Assembly: GCA_013397115.1 (NCBI GenBank)
Contig: VWZW01001204.1
Location: 486,343-550,342, forward strand
Origin: Edolisoma coerulescens
Taxonomy: Eukaryota; Chordata; Aves; Passeriformes; Campephagidae
Direction of reading: 5' to 3'
Length of the DNA: 64,000 nucleotides
Shown here: positions 57,936 through 64,000 of the stretch, in pieces
How positions within the stretch are numbered: the first letter of the stretch is position 1
How the letters are laid out: each line of letters opens with the position of its first letter
The notes under the pieces: generated by a model
What the model saw: the letters and a program-made list of their open reading frames with translations, nothing else
What the model was told of the DNA's origin: nothing
The model's database searches: none
Program-made: the position numbers and the translations under genes

Positions 57936-59819
57936 AGCTCCCCTTGGGCTGAATAGGATGGCACATTCTGCTGGGGACAAGTCACCCTCCCTGGGTGGCC
58001 CTGCCCGTGCCACTGCCCTGCAGTGCCAGTCCTCTGCTCTGGGCACTGGCCTTGGCTCCAGCCTCCTGTGACACCAGCCCTCGTCCCCACAGAGGACAGA
58101 CCCCTTGCCTGTGCCAAGAGTCAGAGCATCTCAGAGTGCTGGCAGGTTGAAGCCGTGGGCTGAACTATGCCCAGCACATCCCAACATTCCAGTTTAGCTG
58201 GGCAGCTCTTGTTTTTCCCAGTTTTAAAAATGTCCTTGTGCTAATAAGTTTTCTCTGTGCCATGCCACTCTGCTTCACTCCTTCTTCTTCCTAAATGACT
58301 TCTGCATCTCCATGCAGCTGCTGTTTCCTTGGATGCCATCTCTGCCATCTTCCCACCAGCCGATGGTGGCTGTGACCAGGTGGTGGCCAGCTCTCCCGTG
58401 TCTCTGCATTCCTCTCTTTCTCTTTGGCTCTGGAACACAGTGTGCATGCTTCCCACCAGCTCTGCCTGGTCTCCAGCCAGATCCACAGCTGCCAAAAGCC
58501 TCCCTTCTCACCCACCCAGGTCCCTGGCTGTGGCACAGGCGTGTGCCCAGGACTTTGCTTTAATGTAATATACATGAAAAGCACTGTGTTAGCAGAGAAT
58601 GAGCCTTCTGGGAATAGTATACTTTTCTCTGTCAGTACCATAAATGAGGGAAAAACAAACTGTTTCTGAAGGATACATGACCCACAGAGACAGACTGGGT
58701 GATGTTTTCTGCCTCGGTGCTGCGTGAGAGACCAAAATGTGTGGGAAGAGAAATGCTCTGACCTGTGAATCCCATCCTGACCCCTTCAAAATAGGAGCTG
58801 TCAAACCAGAAGTGAAAAATCTGAGTTACTCCAGTGCAGCTCAGTCCTCTCCCTTCCTTCCCAACGTGTGCCTGGTGCACAGAGCCATGTGCCAGACTGG
58901 GAGAAGTCACAGCACGGAGCTGCAGCTGAGCCTGGCCTCTCTGCTGGGTCATGTGGGACTCCTGGCACCAGGGCTGGTCCAGATCCCACCACAGACGATG
59001 CTCACTCCCCGGCAAAGCAGCAGCTCAGGGAGTGCTTGGCAATAGCTGTCAGTGGGTTTTGGCTGAGGACCAAAGGTAGGCAGCTGTGAGAAGTAGGAAG
59101 CATAAGAAAGATGGCAGGGTTGAGATTCAGAGTGGGGAAAGAGCATGGGAGCAGGGCCCTGATTTGAGGAGGGTGGTTAGCAAGAAAGACAATGAAAAGC
59201 CTTTGACAGCAGGGTTTTGGGGAGTGGCAAGTGTGCAGGAGGGTGAGAGCAGCCTGCAGAGGACAGCCCAGCTGTCAGCCTTCTTGCCTCCTGCTCTGCC
59301 TGAGCTCAGCTCCCTCTCCTGTGCTCCTTTCTCTGCGTGCTCCCAGGGGGTGACAGCGTGCAGCACTTTCTGACAAGGGTGCAGAGATCTGGCACTGAAA
59401 GAGCAACCAAGAAAGGGGAAATGAAGTACCACCCTCTCACCAGGTGCCACGGACAGCCAGATGGGAGCAGTGTCTGTTCTGAGAAAGCCCATCTAGAACA
59501 CAGTGACCACAGCTGCACGCCCTTGGGCCTCCCTGCAAGGATAATGCACCTGCAGGGAGCTCAGGAATCACCCCCAGGAAAACACATGGTTGTTTTTCCT
59601 TTCTGTGCTAACAGACGACAAGTCACTTAATGGACAAGTCTGTGCAATTCCCTTTCAGCAGCCCCTCTCCTGTATCCAGCTGAGCCGTGCATGGACAGGT
59701 GATGGCCAGACTGACACTGGACAGGAAAAAAGCTGTGGGTAGCCACATTGGGCAGGAGCAAGGAACTGGCACTGCTGGGTGGAGCTTCTACAGCACGGCC
59801 TTGGAAGGTCAGTGAGGGG

Positions 59820-60053
59820 ACATCTAGACAGATTGCTGTGGTATTAGGAAAAATTTCTTCACCAAAAGGGTGGTCAGGCTTTAGAAGAGGTTGTCAAGAC
59901 AAGTCGTAGAATCACTTTCCCTGGAAGAAGAAAATGTGCAGATGTGGTGCTAAGGGACATGGGTTAGTGCTGGACTTGGCAGCACTGGGTTAATGGCTGG
60001 ACTCGATGATCTCAGAGGGCTCTTCCACCCTTAGGGAATCTGTGATTCTATGG
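59820..60053 (+). repeat. CR1 LINE 3' fragment
   Basis: GTATTAGGAAAAATTTCTTC, CCAAAAGGGTGGTCAGGCTT, GGCTGGACTCGATGATCTCA and the tail GGAATCTGTGATTCTATGG. The tail is of the same type as that of the tRNA-Ile SINEs. Confidence 0.88.
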
Positions 60054-62953
60054 AGGGCCCAACTCCACACACAGGGGAGCACAGAGGAACGGGAACAGAG
60101 CACAGAGGGACAACGATGGGAGCTGAGATAACCTAATCCCACAAACGCAGCACCCTTGTGGTGAGAGCCATCAGGCCCTTGGTTTGGGGTGAAAACCATC
60201 ACAGTGAGTCACGGGAAAGGTTCTCTGGACCACAGAACAGATTGATAGAGGGATGCAGGGAAAGAGGTATTATACAAGACAAGGGATGATTAGGGGTGGA
60301 TGGTCAGAGGAAGAAACAAAGGTGGGGAAAGGGATGAAAGCAGTGAGGGGTAAGAGGATTCAAGGAACCAGTCAAATAGGCAGCTGGTGATCACATTTTT
60401 CTGTCCATGCCCTGACTGATGGCTGCAGTCTGTCCTGTCTAAGAAACAGGGTACTGAAGAGAAAAGAGGCAGATCTTGGCACCAACATGTGGCCTTGGAG
60501 ACCCCTGTGGGAAGTCAGCGTACGAACCATACAGAAGTTAAAAGTCCAGTGAAAGAATGCCAGGAAGGACTAGGCTGGTACCTCTTACCCGTTCCCAAGC
60601 ACATCTGTGTCCAGCTGCCTCCCTGAAACACGGAGCAAACCCTCCCAGCAGCCAGCTTCCCTCTAGCAGTCAAGGAGCTTTTCTGAATTAGCTGTAGTCT
60701 TTTTCCTTCTTCCCCAAAAGAAATACAGAAGTTAGCACTGTTCCATTCCTCTGTTTTCCTTTCAGCGCCAGTGTTCCTTGCTGGTCAGAGAGTTAACATT
60801 TGGAATCTCATTTGCTAACTAGCAGCATGGGTATAGGCTCTGGAGGCCTAGGCATGGTTCATCTGCCAGAACACAGCCAGCTTGGGTCACCAACGAGCAG
60901 CACACGGAGTGCCCTGCCCTGCTACCTTTCTGTCATCAGAAAATGAAGCCATGCTGTCTCCCTACCACAACGTCTCAAAATAACAGGATGTGGCCAGCTG
61001 GGACAAAGCTGATTTCTCAAGAGATCCAGAGCTGCCATGAGCACAATTTCATGTTTCTGTGCCAAAGCTCTGCATGCTGCTGTGCAGACTCAGCCCACTC
61101 GGATATGACAGAGTTGGACATGAACTACTTGAGTCACAGCCCCATCCCCTCAATAGGAATGGAGACCCAGAGCTCTGCCACAGCCTGGCATGAGCTGGCT
61201 CTCCTGGAAACTGGGGCTTCCCCAAGCAGGAGTTATCACACCATGGCTTGGTAGGGTAGGAATGGGCAGAAGAAGGTGAAAGACTGGGGATGAGGCAAAC
61301 GCCAGCCCTCCAAGAACCCTGGGCTGGATGTGTCCTGTGGCAGGGCAGCCCAGGAGCAGGCAGGAGCCCTCCTCTTTGCTGTGGAACCCCCAGTGCTCCA
61401 GGGGGCCCTGCAGGTTGTGCCAGGAGTGAGGGAATGGCCAGAGCCCCTGGCAAGTGGCTGGGAATGGATGTTGACCCCTTTGCCTGACCAAGGGCTCGGG
61501 GCCCTGCAGGGCTGAGTGGGGGGTGTTTGGTCACCCTGGGACTCTGCAGGAGCCAGAGAACAGCAAGAGACCCTGGACCCAAAAATAACCACTGCAATGG
61601 GTATGTGGATTGCAAGGCTATAGAGGCCCAGGGATTCCTTTGTTCGAGGTCTCTCCCCAGGGCTGTTTCTGCTGCAGTACCACTCAATTATTAAGGTTTT
61701 TTTTCCCCCCCAAACTGGATGCCTGAGACTCTGCTGTGAGGAAACCTGGCGTAGAGAAGTTTTTTTACAGGCCTCACCCTTCTCAGGAGGGATGTGCCAC
61801 TCCGTCTCTGACACCAGCATCTGGTACGAGGCAGAGCACCAGGGCCAAGTACTCTGAAGGGCTGTGTTGTTCTGGGCACCCGGGGACAACAGGGCCATTG
61901 TTGAGCAAACCTTGTACTGTCAGAGTCACCCCCAGAAGCACAGAGAGTCACAAGTCCAGACCAAGCCAGCTGCAGCATTACTGCTTGTCTGCAGTTTGAA
62001 ATGACCTGCTGTGGGGACAAGTCCCTCCCTGAGTGACTGCAGAGCGTGGCACACCAGCTAGATGGTCAGAGAGGCAGCCAGGGGGCTGGGGCACGCTGCT
62101 TGCTCCAGGTGCTCTGCCCTGGAAGGGTGACTGGAAGCAGTTAAAAAAAGAAACTTCCCACAGACTTAAATTCGCTGTCTGACCCCTCTCGCTGGGCTGT
62201 GGCATGAAAAAGGGGGGTAGAAGAGTCACCCACAGCAGGCTTGAGGGCAAACAAAGAGCTGGGCAGCGTGGCTGCCTTCTGGAATTCTTCTGCCTGTGAG
62301 TGCAGCTGGGTTTGGAGAAATGGAACATCTGGGAATAATGCCAAATGTTTTAATGTGGGGCCTCCAGCCCGTGCACTGCAGGAAGCTCAGCCTGGCTGAG
62401 CGCTCTCTCTACCTGCGCCGCTGCCTTCCTGCAGCATCCTCTGCAATTCCAGCAGCTGGATGCAATTCCAAACAATGCAGCTCCGGCATCCTCTCTCCTG
62501 TCCCTGTGCCAGGGCATGCCTTCACGTGCTTCACTCCTCACACATCACTAGGGTTTTAACAAGCCCCATTCTACAGCTGTGCTCTGCAGCTTCCCAGACA
62601 TAATAAAATCAGTTGATAACAACTAATAATTAGTGTCCTTTTAGGAAGGAAGGGATTCTCCCTTAAAATAGAGAGACTCTCCCACATGCACCCGCACAAG
62701 CATGCATAGCAGAGCTAAGGCACAGCAACCTCAAACCTTGCTGCAGTCATCTGCCAAAAACATCTATTTACAGACACATTTTGGAGCAAGTAACGTAACT
62801 ATAAGTTAGAAAAGCAAGTAAAAGCATTGTAGGTAAGTTTCTGGAGATCTGGTCAGACCTCCAGGGGTAGTGTATTCTCCTTCTCATGAGAAGTTAAAAA
62901 AAGGACATTCTGAGAGTGTCCAAAGAATAATCTCAGTTAGTTGTCTGTATTTA

Positions 62954-63100
62954 TCATAGAATCACAGAATGCTTTGGGTTGGAAGGAACATTAAAGCTCA
63001 TCCCATTCAAACTCACTGCCATGGGCAGGGACACCTTCCACCAGACCAGGCTGCTCTGAGCCCTGTCCAGCCTGGCCTTGCACACTTCCAGGCATGGGGC
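62954..63100 (-). repeat. CR1 LINE 3' fragment
   Basis: Antisense on plus: TCATAGAATCACAGAATGCT, GGTTGGAAGGAACATTAAAG, CTGCCATGGGCAGGGACACC, then GTCCAGCCTGGCCTTGCACA. Confidence 0.9.
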
Positions 63101-63861
63101 ATTTATTTATTCATCTTCAACTAATTTTAAAAATACTTTAACTAATCTTCTCTCTTTTAGGAAGAATGTTAGGACAAGGTGCCTGAGAACCTTATGTTTA
63201 ATGTTCTGCATTTCTGATAATTTTATTATAAGTACTATCTCAAAACCCATGAAATTAAACAAAACTGGAATAGTTAGCTCAGATTCTGTTCCTGGCCTCG
63301 GGCCTTATGCAATCTTTTGGCATATTATAGCTACAATTCCCTCTACTTTAAAATGAAATTTACTTCCCTCTGTTGCTGTGGTTGGGCAGACCCCCCACAT
63401 AACGTACCTTACTGCTTTTGCAAGCAGCCTGGATGGAAACCTTTAATTTACAAACACCCCCAATTTTTCTTGAATGGTGTTTCCCTGCAGAGGAAATCTG
63501 TTCCCTGGATTAAATGGCCCTCCATGACCAAAACTTTGGGAACCTCAGATGCAGAGAAAGCAATGAAATGGCCAAGATACAAAGTGCTGCCAGATGCACA
63601 TTCCTGCGCCCTCCCTTGTAATCTCTCTCAGGCGTGGGGAATGTGGCTGTTGTGCCTGTAACTCCAGAGCACAATGCACTCACACAGACACACCGCCTCT
63701 ATTTTTTTAATTTTGCTGCTGCTACAAATCTTAATAAATGAGCAAACAAACAAACAACAGAATAAGGCATAGGAGGAAGGCCATTCTCACAGCTTGGCAA
63801 GCCTGAACAAGGCTGCAGGAGCCCCCGCACAGAGCCGGAGCTCACCCTGCCTGCTGCTGTG

Positions 63862-63915
63862 GCCAGACAGACAGACAGACGAGCAGCCAGGCAGACAAAC
63901 AGGCAGATGGACAGG
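63862..63915. repeat. (CAGA)n-like microsatellite
   Basis: CCAGACAGACAGACAGACGA followed by decayed GGCAGACAAACAGGCAGATGG units; roughly twelve tetranucleotide units. Confidence 0.8.
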
Positions 63916-64000
63916 CTCCTCCGAGAGCAGGGCCATGTGCCCATCCCTGCTGGCAGGACAGGGTGGTGCAGGCAGGACAAGGGGCTTGAGGTGCAGTGCA

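Larger units (their letters stand above)
51578..64000 (-). other. GAS7: Upstream GAS7 intron or 5' region, over 12.4 kb
   Basis: The sequence before the first WW exon. It ends (in transcript order) with a long pyrimidine tract and tandem CAGCAG acceptor. No SH3 motif (such as GWFPASYV or GGWWEG) and no alternative first exon could be recognised. It holds a solo LTR, five CR1 pieces and a (CAGA)n-like repeat. The long frames at 61049-61898 match nothing known. Confidence 0.75.

Noticed and set aside
61049..61898. Overlapping minus-strand frames of 212 and 220 codons
   Set aside because: Two different frames over the same Pro/Ser-rich stretch, neither with a recognisable domain; typical of GC-richer non-coding DNA.
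1..64000. CRISPR arrays, operons, phage or other prokaryotic systems
   Set aside because: The DNA is clearly vertebrate: spliced gene, CR1 LINEs, SINEs and LTR. No regularly spaced direct repeats with unique spacers were seen.

Overview
The window is vertebrate nuclear DNA, most likely from a songbird. Three things point there: many avian-type CR1 LINE fragments, two short SINEs with a tRNA-Ile head joined to a CR1 tail (the design known from passerine TguSINE1), and an avian ERVL-type solo LTR. There are no bacterial features. The gene density is that of one large gene with long introns.

The only gene I can support is GAS7 (growth arrest-specific 7), on the minus strand, so it reads from right to left. 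I could place 13 coding exons exactly: every one has AG/GT junctions on the minus strand, all reading phases agree, and together they give 1239 nt (412 codons plus stop). In transcript order they are 51454-51574 (WW, first part), 38806-38877 (WW, second part), 37164-37249 (linker), 33711-33764 (linker), 26170-26259, 23457-23572, 18700-18774, 16092-16170, 13258-13386, 11336-11459, 9543-9622, 7006-7104 (together the F-BAR domain) and 6167-6280 (C-terminus and stop). The SH3 exon found in the longest mammalian isoform was not seen and should lie beyond the right edge.

An internal promoter is the most informative feature. A GC-rich CpG island at about 33.5-33.95 kb, cut by a 122-base assembly gap, carries a start codon at 33813-33815 whose frame runs straight into the 54-nt linker exon. 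The same exon can therefore be used as an internal exon (acceptor at 33765-33766) or as the 3' part of a first exon. The second use gives a WW-less F-BAR protein of 35 + 301 = 336 residues, which matches the length I recall for the short mammalian GAS7 isoform.

Layout: 1-6166 is 3' UTR and/or intergenic DNA with a probable MIR fossil. 6167-26259 holds the nine exons of the F-BAR and tail. 26260-38877 holds the linker exons, the CpG island and a cluster of young CR1 copies in both orientations. 38878-51453 is a 12.6-kb intron with both tRNA-Ile SINEs. 51454-51577 is the first WW exon. 51578-64000 is upstream intron with the solo LTR and more CR1. No second gene, functional tRNA, CRISPR array or other system was found. 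Exon calls rest on recognising the GAS7 protein; repeat names rest on remembered consensus sequences and their ends are approximate.
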